In this document: positions 48,911-60,494 of the stretch, in pieces | Layout of the letters: the number at the start of each line of letters is the position of its first letter | Position numbering within the stretch: position 1 is the first letter of the stretch | Assembly (NCBI GenBank): GCA_026214975.1 | Contig: JAOBSW010000918.1 | Span: 62,001 to 126,000, forward strand | Direction: 5' to 3' | DNA from: Gentiana macrophylla | Lineage: Eukaryota; Streptophyta; Magnoliopsida; Gentianales; Gentianaceae | DNA: 64,000 nucleotides | The notes under the pieces: model-generated | Database searches by the model: none | Seen by the model: the letters and a program-made list of their open reading frames with translations, nothing else | What the model was told of the DNA's origin: nothing | Position numbers and translations under genes: made by a program

Positions 48911-49448
48911 GTTGTATATATTTAGAGTTTATGTAAAAAGGTTAGTTTTGTCATATTTTTTTAAACATTAGGCTTGTTAAACCGAAATCAACCTAATCCA
49001 AACCGAAACCGATTCGATCCAAACGATTGGGGTTGAACCCGTTTTGGTTTGGGCAGTTTGAGGAGCAATTACTACTTCAAACCGAAGCCGAGTCTTTCAA
49101 AACCAACCTAAACCCACACAACCCAATCCAAACTCAGTCCTATGAAAGAGTCTTTCTATTTATAGTACAAGGATTTTAGTGTTGTATATATTTAGAGTTT
49201 ATGTAAAAAGGTTAGTTTTGTCATATTTTTTTAAACATTAGGCTTGTTAAACCAAAATCAACCTAATCCAAACCGAAACCAATTCGATCCAAACGATTGG
49301 GGTTGACTTCGTTTTGGTTTGGTTTGGGGAACGAATTATGGCGCCTCAAACCGACCCGAGTCTTTCAAAACCAACCTAAACCCACACAACCCAATCCAAA
49401 CTCAGTCCTATGAAAGAGTCTTTCTATTTATAATACAAGGATTTTAGT
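48911..49448 (+). repeat. 270-base tandem duplication
   Basis: 48911-49180 and 49181-49448 are near-identical head-to-tail copies. Both begin GTTGTATATATTTAGAGTTT, share TTAGGCTTGTTAAACC and ATTCGATCCAAACGATTGGG, and end ACAAGGATTTTAGT. High similarity indicates a recent duplication. No coding potential. Confidence 0.9.
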
Positions 49449-50262
49449 GTTGTATAACACTGAATCGTTTATTAAAAGTCGATTTAACACCGATCGAATC
49501 GATTTCCTAAAAGTCGATTTGGGTGTAGTGTATATGTACTGTGGTGTATGAAATATTCGAATGTATTTAAATAAAGGCTCCCCGAAAGTATTTACAGTAG
49601 AATCTATAAATAATAATAAATCTGTATTTTACGAATCCACCGTAAATTCAGCTAAATCAGAATTTGTAAGCAGGATATGTATATACATTATTTTATTCGT
49701 ATCTAAGTCAAGGAGAAACAATTTTTATCCTGATCAAATTTGGGTCAGGATGTTTGATATTTTGTAGGCTTAAAATCTGTCAGAAAGCGCAAGTAACTAT
49801 TCAGGTCTATCGTCCTCGATTGTCCTAAAATGGTTAATTCGAGTTACCATGTAGTATACAATATCTCAATCTTATATCTAAATAATTCTTCTCTCAAATT
49901 TTCAACATACGTTTTATATATGAATCTTATATTGACTTGTTATCAATCTATGGTTGTTTGAATATATACGAACAAATATTCTCTCAGGTACTAATTTTAA
50001 GTGATCACTTAAATACAAGTGTTTTTAGACATCCTCAACAAATTCACAAAGAAAATTTAGAGCTATATCATTTTCATGTTTTGAATGTGTCTTGATTACT
50101 TGTATTTGAGAAACCACTTAAAGCCTAGTAGCCTGGTATTTGAAAGGATCATGACTCGAACATATACATACATTCATATATATACATACATTCATGTATA
50201 TTTATATATATATATATGTGTGTGAGAGAGATTTTTACGTACCTAACGAAATACTGCTATAC
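49449..50262. other. Intergenic DNA upstream of the RING-H2 gene
   Basis: No gene. 49450-49550 contains TCGATTT/AAGTCGATTT words like the MITE-like blocks in the FRO region. The rest is AT-rich with short TA and CATA runs near 50160-50220. Confidence 0.4.
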
Positions 50263-50270
50263 TATAAATA
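50263..50270 (+). promoter_or_regulatory. Putative TATA box of the RING-H2 gene
   Basis: TATAAATA lies 49 bases before the ATG. With usual spacing this leaves a very short 5' leader of about 20 bases, so the true start site could use the TA-rich DNA further upstream. Confidence 0.3.
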
Positions 50271-50318
50271 TATTGGAAAGCTCAATTCTGTTCATATTTG
50301 TTTGGAAAGTCATCGATC

Positions 50319-50870
50319 ATGGGTTTCCCAGTAGATTACACAGATGTTTTCGTTCCAAAAATCTTCATTCATATTATCTTTCTTCTTGGTTACGTGAGAA
50401 CCACGGTCCACTCTCTCTTCCATTTTCTTGGCCTCTCAAATCTCCATGAACAACCAGCTGAGTCGACTCAGCTGTATTATTTTCATGAACCGCCGACCCA
50501 ATTACCCGCTGCCACACAGCTATTCAACGTCTTGATCAAGGAATATTTGCCGGCGGCGATTTTTTCAGAAGATGATGGTCGGAGTGAGGCGGCGCGTGAG
50601 ATGTGTGTAGTGTGTTTGTATGGGATTGAAGAAGGGGAAGAGATAAGGTGGTTGAAGAACTGTAAGCATGTGTTCCACCGGATGTGTATTGACCGTTGGA
50701 TGGATTTTAATCAGAGGAGTTGTCCACTTTGTAGGACTGGGATGGTGCCACATCAGCAAGAAGATGAGTTTAATCAACGGTTATGGGGTGAGAATGATGA
50801 TAATGGTGGTGATGATTTTGACGGTGATAATAATTATTATCAAGAAGAAAGTTATAGTTATCTTCTTTAA
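50319..50870 (+). CDS. RING-H2 finger protein, BRH1-like (putative E3 ubiquitin ligase)
   Basis: Single exon, 183 residues, intact. The MGFPV start, a hydrophobic helix at about 14-39 and a central RING-H2 resemble Arabidopsis BRH1 and its relatives, a family of small membrane-associated RING proteins. The RING at 96-138 follows C-x2-C-x15-C-x-H-x2-H-x2-C-x11-C-x2-C, with Trp127 at the usual E2-contact position. The tail (from about 158) is unusually rich in Asp, Asn and Tyr. The family is expected to bind an E2 and transfer ubiquitin. The substrate is unknown. I chose the ATG at 50319 because the MGFPV N-terminus matches the family. It stands alone in repeat-rich DNA, with no neighbour suggesting its job. 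Confidence 0.9.
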   Translation: MGFPVDYTDVFVPKIFIHIIFLLGYVRTTVHSLFHFLGLSNLHEQPAESTQLYYFHEPPTQLPAATQLFNVLIKEYLPAAIFSEDDGRSEAAREMCVVCLYGIEEGEEIRWLKNCKHVFHRMCIDRWMDFNQRSCPLCRTGMVPHQQEDEFNQRLWGENDDNGGDDFDGDNNYYQEESYSYLL

Positions 50871-51699
50871 AACCCGGTTGTGTGGGGTCACGATGGGATG
50901 GAATCATCCATTTATTTTCTCGGTTTAGTTTTTTTTGGCCATATGTAGCAACCGGTTTATCTTGTGTGGCCATCTTGTCGTAACACGAGGAGATCATCCG
51001 TCTATTTTATCGGTTCAACCTGTCTGACCATGTTGTAGCCACGGGATCATCTGATTATCTTCGGCTCAAGTTCAACTTGTCCGGTCATATAGTTGTATTG
51101 TAGCAACGTCATTATGGTTGAAACGACATTTTTTCATAAATCATAGCATGACAATAAATATAAGAATACCGAGCTTCGCCCGATGCTTCGTTGCGGCGTT
51201 TTATGTCCTTGCATCTGTATTGTAAAGAATCGTGCGGGTGGCATTGCAACGGTACCACATATGATTGCAATTCTAGCGAAAACGACATCGTTTCAACATC
51301 AACAGAAAGATTAGACAAATGATCTCATTTCGTGGTAATTAGTTATATTATCAATATGGGCTTATGTGGATAGAGAGGTGTGTGTCCTTTTAATATTCTA
51401 CAGTTAGAAATTTATTTTTTTTGCATTTAATTTATAGTTTTATTTTTTAGGATTGCTTTTATATTCATTTGCAATTAATTTTTTTCATTTGCAATTTGAG
51501 ACATGGATACTGTATATGTAGAAAAAAATATATATGTCAATGAACATTGATTTCATAAATATAGTTATGTCACACATTCAAGAATGTTGAGTAATTGGCT
51601 TGGAACTAGGAGGTTGTTTGTTGTACATTTATTAAATGTGTATGTTTATATTATTATCCATGTAGAAAAAAACGAGAAAAACAATATCAAAATAAAAAA
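50871..51699. other. Intergenic DNA downstream of the RING-H2 gene
   Basis: Contains repeated words such as CGGTT-x-A-x-C-x-TGTC and TTGTAGCAAC between 50890 and 51110. No gene recognised. Confidence 0.4.
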
Positions 51700-51876
51700 T
51701 TGAGATATAATGAAATTAATAGCTTTAACAATTTTAGACCAACCGAGGACGATGTGTTTAATTTTCCGGATTCAAATCTCTCTGAAGGCGCTTCCAAACC
51801 TCAATGCTTATTTTCTTCTTGAAGAATTTTCGAGACCATCAGACTTATTTTCTTTTTAAGGAACTTTGTTCCGGAC

Positions 51877-51907
<31 letters not shown>
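51700..51907 (+). mobile_element. SINE-like retroposon with poly(A) tail
   Basis: A box B-like GGATTCAAATCTC (51768-51780) is followed about 100 bases later by a 30-base poly(A) run (51878-51907). Box A is not obvious, so the 5' end may be degenerate or truncated. Confidence 0.55.
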
Positions 51908-51909
<2 letters not shown>

Positions 51910-53400
51910 GGTTGCAAATAGTGTTTCGTAGTCTAGATTATAAAAAAATTGCAATATCCACAACAAAGTTATGAACTTTGATTATTATTGGACCATCATC
52001 TATCAATGGTTCATATACTATATAGAGTAATGATATGTTACAACAAATGAAATTACACATCCCGCAACAAAAAGAAGTTACACCTTTTGTATTATTGATT
52101 ATGGTGTATGACTCATTGATACATGATGGTCCCAACATAATCAATGATATAAAATGTGTCATTTTTTTTCCATTTTGTTTTGGAAATAGCAATTTCCTAT
52201 AGGAAATATTTGTTCCACAACAAAATGGTTTCAACAAAATGCTACAACACATTTTTACATTATTTATCATTATATATGTTGCTAAAATAATCAATAAGTC
52301 TCATATCATAATCAATAGCGTAAGATTGTGTTGTAAACTTTGTTGTAACTATTTTGTTGTCAAACTATCACTAACAATTTCCTAAACTTATATTCAATTA
52401 TTTACTATGTATGTATTGTGTCATTTTATTGTATTATATATTGTTGTGGAGATATCATTATAAAAATAATAATAACATTGTTAAGAGTTTGTGTGGATAC
52501 CAAGGATTTAGAGAAAGCCTTGAGAATGACAGGCCAAACATTTGCCCCCCCCCCCCCCACCCCCAACCCCAACCCACACCCCACCCCCAAATTTTTTTTT
52601 ATTCCTTATAGCAACTGGGGTCAGAAAAAATCAAATGCTAGTAAATGTCAATATACATTATCAACCAGGGAATATTAGACATTGTATGACCACATATTAC
52701 AATTTCACAGTTCATACACAGCTGCCAATTACAGCCACACACACACAAAAAAGAAGCTAGTAGAAATGTTGCACAATAAGTCCTGCAATTTGCATATAAT
52801 GATTGTTCATAACCTTCCAACATTTGTAATAAACATTGAGTTTTGTACAACTTTAGTGAAAAAGGCGTTATTCCGACCCCTCGGAACGGTGAAGAAATTG
52901 ATCATGATGAGACAACGGTTTTTAAAGTGGGAGGATCCATGATTCAATGCCCACAATGAGTCATCATGTATTCAGCGATAACCCACACACACTGCAGTTG
53001 TCGGGATTCAATCATTCTTTCCTTGATGCAATATGTCATCCGAAAACCAACTAAGCCCATGCGGGTGAGTTTTGTGTAACTATGATAGTGGGATCAAGTT
53101 ATAGAGAGCAAAATAGTTTTCAAATGTGATTGGATAATTTTTACGTGTAGAGATTACATACACGGCGATCTTTGGATTTGATCATGAATAAATCCGGCCG
53201 TTTTAATCTCCAGGGATGATTGAATCGAGGATGATTTTGGGGTGATTTTAGATCGAGCGCGAGAGTCTCTCTCGGGCCGCTTACGTATCTGTTATGTTCA
53301 GGGATCAAGTCACAAGTAGTTCTCGGAAGTTTATATTTATAGGAGTTCGTTTCTAACCCTAAACCATGTCGGTTTGGGTAAAATCTGATATTAGCCCTTT
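51908..53400. other. Intergenic DNA, no gene seen
   Basis: AT-rich. Contains a cytosine-rich run (52545-52575) in a C/A-rich segment and short repeats of ACAACAAA/TTGTTGT type between 51950 and 52370 that suggest a degraded MITE. Confidence 0.4.
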
Positions 53401-53930
53401 GGGCTTTTACTACCTTATATGGGCTTTACCCACTTATGCAAGTAACCATATGGACAATGGGCCGTCGTAGCTGGTGCGGACTCTATCCTCGACGCCGACC
53501 TGCCCGACTTGGGGTGATCGAGTCCGGATCTCTCGTCCTACACTGTCCTGAGTCGACTGTCGTACTACCGAGTCGAGGAGCTGACATGCGTGCCTTGACA
53601 CATATTTATAATATGAGGACCAACCGATAGACGACACATGGAGTGGACTTTGTCCGCATCCCGAGATTTCCGACCCGCGGTATCGAGATGGGCCCATCGT
53701 CTCGGTTCTCTGATCATGCCGGTTGTTGATGTCTCAACTCGTAATTCGACCCTTGGGCTATCACTTATTCTTGTTCAAGAAGACCATCTCGTGACGCCAC
53801 GTGGAGGTGCGATATTCGGTATCGTCACATACATTCAAACATCTGAAATGAAAGTGTATGGTTCGGATCTTGTCAAATGTCTCAATACGCCAGAGACGTG
53901 GTTGTGTAGAGGGGACTAAGCCCACCGGAA
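53401..53930. other. GC-richer block of unknown origin
   Basis: About 500 bases noticeably richer in G+C than its surroundings, with open frames on both strands (93 and 87 codons) that match nothing I know. Composition and lack of introns suggest retroelement-derived, possibly LTR, sequence. Not identifiable by eye. Confidence 0.35.
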
Positions 53931-54121
53931 ACAAATGTTTTTATACTAAAAAATTTATATAGTACATCCTAATCTATTTAGTAATCTTGTCCACTCGATA
54001 ATTCAAATATAATATAGTAACCCACCATTACTTCAATTTTTTCTTCCGTCACTGCAACAGAGTGAGATATTGTTGAATTATCATCTCTCCAAAAAACTTA
54101 AGATTTTGAGACAAATGATAA

Positions 54122-54166
54122 TTGGTATCAGAGCAGAAGGTTTTGAGTTCAAACTCTGCTACCAAT
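54122..54166 (+). other. LTR-retrotransposon primer-binding-site relic
   Basis: TTGGTATCAGAGCAG is the exact plant initiator-Met tRNA primer site, followed by GAGTTCAAACTCTGCTACCAA, a common leader type in small non-autonomous LTR elements. Bounding LTRs were not found, so this is a relic of a TRIM- or copia-like insertion. Confidence 0.5.
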
Positions 54167-54321
54167 ATTGGCCATTTGTATCGCGCGATGTTGGGTGATA
54201 CCGCCCAAATTTGGGCGGTCGGGAAGGCGTGGAAAGCGTAGGTTATCATTCATGTTTCGAAACTTAAGGGTGTAAAATTGGATTTTGGTAAAACATATGG
54301 TGTATGTTTCGAATTTTCAAA

Positions 54322-54352
<31 letters not shown>

Positions 54353-54405
54353 GGGTTGTTTTGAAGTTGCTCCAAAGAAGTAATCAAATAGTATGTGCAT
54401 CGCTT

Positions 54406-54868
54406 GTAGTGCTGTTAAACGAACAGAGCCGCTCGTGAACAAACTCGTGTTCGGCTCGTTAGTGTTCGTGATCGTTTGTTCGTTTAGCTTAACGAGCCGA
54501 GCTCGAACATGATTGTAGGCTCGTTTGCTTAACAAGCCGAGCTCGAGTTTGGTTCGCGAACGTTCGATTATGTTCGTGAACGTGCTTATATAAATACATC
54601 AATTTACAGTAACCCTGACTCAAAAGAGGATAATTCATTCATTCATCTATAGATTGAATTTATATAATATTTAGATGTTTTTATAGTAATTTTTGTCGTG
54701 TAATATATGTAATTTTAATGTCTAACATGTTATTTTTACATTTGAACTTTATGTTTTATATTTTAACGAACCGAACTCGAGCCGAATTCGAGCCAAAAGA
54801 CAAAAGATATGTTTAACATAATTTTTTTGTTCGAACCACCAATACTCAGCTCGGCTCATCTCGTTAAC
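54406..54868. mobile_element. hAT-like non-autonomous element
   Basis: Left end TAGTGCTGTTAAACGAACAG. Right end contains GCTCGGCTCATCTCGTTAACATC, shortened here as the complement of GATGTTAACGAG. Internal AACGAGCCGAGCTCGAACA and GAGCCGAATTCGAGCC words. This is the common plant repeat that looks like a string of GAGCTCG motifs. Exact ends and the 8-base target duplication were not confirmed. Confidence 0.5.
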
Positions 54869-55147
54869 ATCTCTTGCTTGGAGTGAGATTTTTGAAGATG
54901 CTCCCAATTCCTTTTTGGCTCCCAAAAAAGGTAAGGTTGTTTTGAAGCTGCTCCTAATTCTTTTAGGTCGTTTTGGGGGAAATCATTTTATCAGCAAATT
55001 TATAAGGAAAACACAACACCCCCACCCCGACCCTCACATGATAGAAAGACACCCGGACCTTATAGATCGAAGACTCTGCAATTCTAAAGATCCACGAGAT
55101 AAAGATTGACCTGTTTCAAAATACAACAGCTCTTTGACTACGGAGGT

Positions 55148-55310
55148 CCTAAAATTGTTATTTCAAAATATAAGGGTCAATTTTGCTAAAAAGTTAAAAT
55201 ATGAGTCCTAAAAATGTCATTTTTTAAAGGAATTTTGACATTTTTTAGGATCTTATATTTTAACGTTTTGAAAAAATTGACCATGATCCTTTGAAATAAC
55301 AATTTTATGA
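55148..55310. repeat. Imperfect foldback, arms of about 75 bases
   Basis: CCTAAAATTGTTATTTCAAA at the left and TTTGAAATAACAATTTTATG at the right are complementary, as are GGGTCAATTTTG and AAAAATTGACCAT, and AATGTCATTTTT with GACATTTTTTAG near the centre (about 55228). It reads as a snap-back MITE. Confidence 0.6.
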
Positions 55311-55319
55311 TATTATGTT

Positions 55320-55418
55320 TGTGTTTTTTTTTCAGTTTTAGGACAAATTTAAAAATTCCGTCACAAAACTGACGGAATTTTTTATTTTTTCCTAAAACTG
55401 AAAAAAAAAAAAAAACAC
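55320..55418. repeat. Second foldback directly adjacent
   Basis: TTTTTCAGTTTTAGGACAAA and AATTCCGTCA at the left pair with CTGACGGAATT and CCTAAAACTGAAAAA at the right, around a 4-6-base loop near 55366. Related sequence (TAAAATTGTTATTTCAAA) appears again at 55435, so the two foldbacks belong to one composite unit. Confidence 0.6.
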
Positions 55419-55509
55419 AAAAATAAGGTTCTAAAATTGTTATTTCAAAAGTTAAGAGTCAATTTTGTCAAAACGTTAAACATGATGTTCCAAAACTGTT
55501 ATTACCCCA

Positions 55510-55702
55510 TAGTTTTACACATACAAACATTAAGAACATGTACATCGCACAATTTTTTACACATTTACACACAAACATTATGAACATGTACATCGCACAC
55601 TTTTGTGTTGTCCTTGGCAAGAATAAAGCAGGAAAATGTTCAAGGAGAGCCGTCATAATGTCACCACATTGGACGACTAATATTTAAGCTGTTATACGGT
55701 GG

Positions 55703-55737
<35 letters not shown>

Positions 55738-56140
55738 CAGGCATACTCCTTTTGATGATATGGAATTGTCAAACCTTTCCAAAGGGGTGTTTGAGAGGAG
55801 CATTTCTCCCCTAATTTATATGTGCAATTTGATCATTTGCCAAACACAAATACCAAAACAAACAAACAAAAACTTGCAAAATTTGACCCAAAAAAAACAT
55901 GGCCCATTATCTAAATGATTACTATACTTTTTATATAGTAATTCTTAAAATTTTGAAATCGTGAATCACAATATAATATAAAAACAAGTCTTGCACAAGT
56001 AATCAAATCAAATGTTTTTAGATTTTACCTTTGAATTATATAAAGAAAATCTTGTTTGAGAGGTGGATTATTGGATCACTGAACTCCTCTCCAACTTTGG
56101 ACGCATTGAACAATGACTAAAACTCATCTTGTAGATAACA
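55510..56140 (+). repeat. Segmental duplication copy A, left part
   Basis: Matches 61800-62728 in the same order: CGTCATAATGTCACCACATT, ACGACTAATATTTAAGC, the lead into CAAACAAACAAAAACTTGC, AATCACAATATAATATAAAA, AAATCAAATGTTTTTAGATT, and CATTGAACAATGACTAAAAC with CTCATCTTGTAGATAACA. The Helitron starts immediately after. Contains a 33-base T-run at 55705-55737. Confidence 0.8.
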
Positions 56141-56339
56141 CTAGGAAAAGAGGCACCCGTGCTCCGCACTCCCAGTGTCCCAGATTGTAAATATACAATG
56201 CAATTTAACGTTTGTATGCATCGTTGATTAATTGGATTTTTGGTTTCAAACCAGAGATGTAACAGTATATTAACAGTATATTTTTGGTTTCAAGCCAGAG
56301 TAGTATTTTCATCGTTTCACGCATTTGAGCTTGAATTAG

Positions 56340-56799
56340 CAGTTCATATAATCAAAATATGTACATCAAAGAGCACCAACCATAACGGGGAAAATGGCAT
56401 GGAGAGGTCAAGAAATGGGTATGGCCACCTGAATGAGAATTCATTCACTCACATAAATAAGCAGGAGGAGGAAGAATACAATTACAGAGTGTGTAACAAC
56501 AACTATAACAAACAGAGGACTCATTTGATTTTACCAAATTGGTACACAAGCATGAAGGGCCCATTGGAAGAACACGTAAATCCCCGTCCACAATATGAAG
56601 TAAGAAATCCGATGCCAAGGTAACACCTGAAACAAATATATACACTAACTCATTCAAAGTGAAACAGATGGAAGGCGGCAAAATAACCTTCAAATATAAT
56701 AGCAAAAGAAAAAGTAACTTACCATGCTGTTTAAAACAACATCCCCAAGAAGCAAGACAAGATTAAGGGAATGTGCAACCACTGTCAGCCAGCATAAGA

Positions 56800-56866
<67 letters not shown>

Positions 56867-57194
56867 CGATTTGAATATATATGTTCAGTTTGAAGACACC
56901 TCAAAAAGTAGGCAAATAATGAAAACGAACAGCTTCAGGAGTTAATTGTACGGAATATGTCATGGTATCGGGAATTACAACTCAAAGGGTGTATCAGATA
57001 AGGAACATCAAGTTCGAAGTGGTTAACGTGGCGGTAACATATTACTCTGCTAGGAAACATCAACGACCGGAAGATTCTAACTTATCAGAGAATAAACTAC
57101 TTACAAAACTCATTTCGTAGTTCTTGATGGTAAGGAATGGGAACATTATACACCAGTAAACTACATCAGTGAGCATTACTGCCCCAGCCGTAAT
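56340..57194 (-). pseudogene. Captured exons of a plant multi-pass membrane protein
   Basis: Four exon-like pieces in order on the minus strand: 57194-57105 (ITAGAVMLTDVVYWCIMFPF), 56781-56723 (VAHSLNLVLLLGDVVLNS), 56626-56535 (PWHRISYFILWTGIYVFFQW, then ALHACVPIW) and 56428 to about 56380 (WPYPFLDLSMPFSPLW). Each has recognisable splice sites. They resemble an uncharacterised plant transmembrane family (Arabidopsis At1g10660-like, from memory). The first two pieces do not join in phase as read. The last runs to a TGA near 56340 without the expected final helix, and the N-terminal exons were not found. It lies wholly inside the Helitron, so capture is the likely origin. Confidence 0.65.
56802..56863. 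repeat. (AT)n microsatellite within the Helitron
   Basis: About 62 bases of unbroken AT alternation, inside the intron between two captured exons. The longest such tract in the window. Confidence 0.8.
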
Positions 57195-59399
57195 CTGTTA
57201 ACACAAATGAGAAGCAGAAAAGGTAGAAACGACACACCTAAGAAGCAAAGGGTATTTTTTTGCTTTGTACCATAGAACCCATCAACACCGGCCATAGTAA
57301 CTTTTCTAAGTCAATTGATACAACCGAAGCGTCAGACGAAACCTGAGAATAAGATACTGAAAAGGCAATAAACCAAAAAAAAAAAAATCATTGACATGCA
57401 ACATAAAAGGATATGATGAACTGAAGCATGCACTAAAAGAAAATCAAGAATCCATGAAAGAGTGAAAAATTTGTTAGTATTGGGTTAGTAAATTGTTATG
57501 AAAGCTCTGCACCCTAATTCAAGAGACAACTATATAGCAAAAGTTATGGTCTTCTTCTATCAAAGGTAAACATGTTAAGAACCACACAACATTTTCATAC
57601 CATCAGAACACAACAAAAATAAAAAACAGCAGACCAGAACCAGAACAACTGGCTATAGGATTTAAACCAACAATTATTGGGACATGTTCATCAACGCCTG
57701 TGCAACACCACGTGTTTGATAACAATGAAATAGACAACAATAGACCAGGCACACTATTGGATACAACAATCAAAAAGACAAAAACGAAATAGTAAGTACC
57801 TACGGAATACGAAATAGTGTAATTCTCTCCTTTTGTGTCCTGGCAAGAAACATGGTGGAGAACATCTATCTATCGAACTCAGAGAGTTTTTATTCCCGAA
57901 ATGATTAAAGTTCTTCAGCACAAGACTGAAAGAGGGCATCCCATCATTACATTGAATAAAATTATGGTGATGTGTGTATTTCAGTTTCATGTTTTGCATA
58001 ATACGATTGTCCAAAAAAAATGCAGGCTTCTGGTGGCTCAACCAAAAAGGAATTTGTCTTTCCTCTTCATTTTTATTGAATTGGTTTGTAATAATAGTGA
58101 AAAGGACTTGGTGTCTTTACTGTCTTTGTCTATACACTTCCTCAATTTCAAAGCCTAAGGATTCTAATGCTGCATGGTGAGAGATAGGAACAAACATATA
58201 AACGTTTAATGGTTATGTATACCTTCCACTATCACACTCAAATGTAAAGCACAAAGAACACAACATGATCAGATCAATTCACTAACATGATAATTCGGCC
58301 CTATTACGTAATCATACAGGTATCCAAAGTAAGAACTTAAGTAGGTAAAGAAACACAACCAAAGTTCATACCATGAGAAGCAGAGTTCCGGCCATGATGA
58401 TCTCGTTTTTTTAGCAAGTGTAACATTTCATTTTCAGTTCACCAAAGGGCTCTATTTACTCTGTAAACACAAAAAGAAAAGGTCCAGGCTATTAGCTGAC
58501 CAAAGCAAGATGACTAAAAGAGCAGTGAAGGAAGGCTGAAGCACTAAAGCAAGAGAGAAGAACTCAGTGAGAACTCTACAACAACAACCAAAATACATCA
58601 ACATATGACATGAAACAATTTTTCTAAGGAAGAAAGCACCACAAAACAACAGATGACAGAGAGTCATAAAAACCTGGTATGGGAAAGAGCTGAAACAGCA
58701 GCCAAGAACTACAAAGACGACATATATAAATGTGAAAACTTAAAGATGCACAATCACTGAAAGCAAGAGCACAGGCAGCACAGCAATAGAAGACAACACA
58801 GCACATCCAAAAAATAAAACATAGCACAACATCATAAGAGAAGAGAGAGAAACGTACAAACCTGGAATAGAAAAGACTTGAAGCAAGAACCAAGAACTGC
58901 AAACAAAACAAAGAATAAATACATGCATGAATCAGTAAACCGACTCTAAAAATCACTGTTAGTACAAAAAACAGAAGAAAGCATGATATTGTTTGAGAAA
59001 TGAAAGGGGGGAAAAACAGACATGTGAGAATCGTAGAACAGACAACACGTTCATAAACATATGAGGCCAAAACAAAACAGCCGTATGAGACTCATAGAAC
59101 AAAAAGCACATTCAAAACACATGAGTCCAAGTATAGAAATGATAAATAACATTCAATGGATACTAAATGCTAAAACTGTAAGGATGTTCTTATAAAAGCC
59201 AGAGAATTAAATAGTAGACAAATTGAAAGCAACTCACCCAACTAAGAGCAGAGAACAAACGAAAAAGGTGTTAATGCGCAATAAGTCTATGAAAGCAAAG
59301 TGGAGTGTATATATTAGGAAGGGAATATGAAAAGGTTGTTTTTCACACAATAGATCTAACCATGCAGTGCTTTGAAAACCAGAAGTACTAATTTCTTCT
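57195..59399. other. Helitron interior, non-coding
   Basis: Nothing recognisable apart from intron-like AT-rich sequence. It may include introns of the captured genes. Confidence 0.4.
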
Positions 59400-59451
59400 A
59401 AAATGATTCAATGTCGTTATGCGCCAAAATCAGCTTCTGAAGCTCCACAGC
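59400..59451 (-). pseudogene. Leucine-rich-repeat fragment captured in the Helitron
   Basis: After an acceptor (TTTGCAG) 17 codons read AVELQKLILAHNDIESF, a typical LRR unit, then a stop. The wording resembles plant LRRC40-like proteins (from memory). One repeat only, so the parent family is uncertain. Confidence 0.45.
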
Positions 59452-60494
59452 CTGCAAATACAGAACTGGCAGCATCAAACACACAAATAAAACTCAAAGA
59501 ATATACACCGTGCTGTCTTAAGTCTTGATTTTATTGCACCAGTATCAATGAATAGACATATTGAAAGAAGCTCACCAAACATGCAGCAGAGAACAAACCA
59601 GAAGAGCTTTTAAAGTGCAATAACTCAGTGAATACTAAATCTTCTAAGAAAAAGATAATTGCTAGGGTATTCAAAAGATAATTCAAAACAAATGATACAC
59701 GCTACAGCAAATGAGAACGAAAAAATTATATGTTCACCTCAAAAGCCTCAAACTGTCTCTGTTAAACATAAACATCAAGGAAATTGTCATTCGAAGGAAA
59801 AATAGTAAAAAAGATCAACAAACCCAACATATACTTGCTAAGATTTCAAGATATGGATACCAACAGAAAATACATTAAATCAAAAACCCAAAATAGATAT
59901 GGAGGTCAATGTTGTTGCTACATCAAAACAACATAAAATGTCGAAAAAAACAAAAAGGAAGAATGAAAAATAAGAACACAACATCTATACCATCGCTTGT
60001 CGACATGGGTACGCAGAAACAATTGAAGCGGAGTTCTGATTTTCAAAACAACATCTATAACATGGTTTGGCAAGTTCGGTCATTTCTCGCCCCACTTCTC
60101 AGAGGTATTGGCAAAACACTCGATACCACTCCACCTAAGCACCATCGGGAATTAATCTCAGCCCCACACATGAGCTATTCGTCTATCCAGCCACTAAATT
60201 GTCCATCTTTCCGCCTGCAGAAGATGAAATCGGACATTGAGGGGTGCCAGAGACGAAGAAAACCAAACCCAACAACTGGAAAACCAAACCCAACAACTCC
60301 CGTCCTTTTTTTTAATTTATGGGAGTATATATTTGTTTTGGCTATAAAAAAAAGCTGGGCCATCTAAGTATTTGTTTTTTTGACTAGATTGGGCCGGAAG
60401 AAAAAACAGTAAAAAAAAACCACAGCCAATTAAAAAAAAAAACCAAGTGGCAACACATCTCAACTTCACTCTCTTTTTATTATATAGAGTAAGA

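Larger units (their letters stand above)
56141..60494 (-). mobile_element. Non-autonomous Helitron with captured gene fragments
   Basis: On the minus strand it begins TCTTACTCTATATAATAAAA at 60494 and ends CTAG at 56141. Just inside the 3' end is a GC-rich hairpin (GAGCAC, GG, GTGCCTC, about 56149-56163) 8 bases before CTAG. The flanks are A at the 5' side and T at the 3' side without target duplication, the Helitron insertion pattern. Joining the flanks gives the sequence seen uninterrupted at about 62722-62737 in copy B of the segmental duplication. No RepHel helicase is encoded. Contents: exons of a plant multi-pass membrane protein, a short LRR fragment and an (AT)n tract. Confidence 0.75.

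Noticed and set aside
53434..53919. Overlapping frames of 93 and 87 codons in the GC-richer block
   Set aside because: Open frames are expected by chance in GC-richer DNA. Neither matches a family I know.
58452..59070. Cys/Leu/Phe-rich minus-strand frame of 148 codons
   Set aside because: Composition is that of translated AT-rich low-complexity DNA inside the Helitron. No motif and no relative known.
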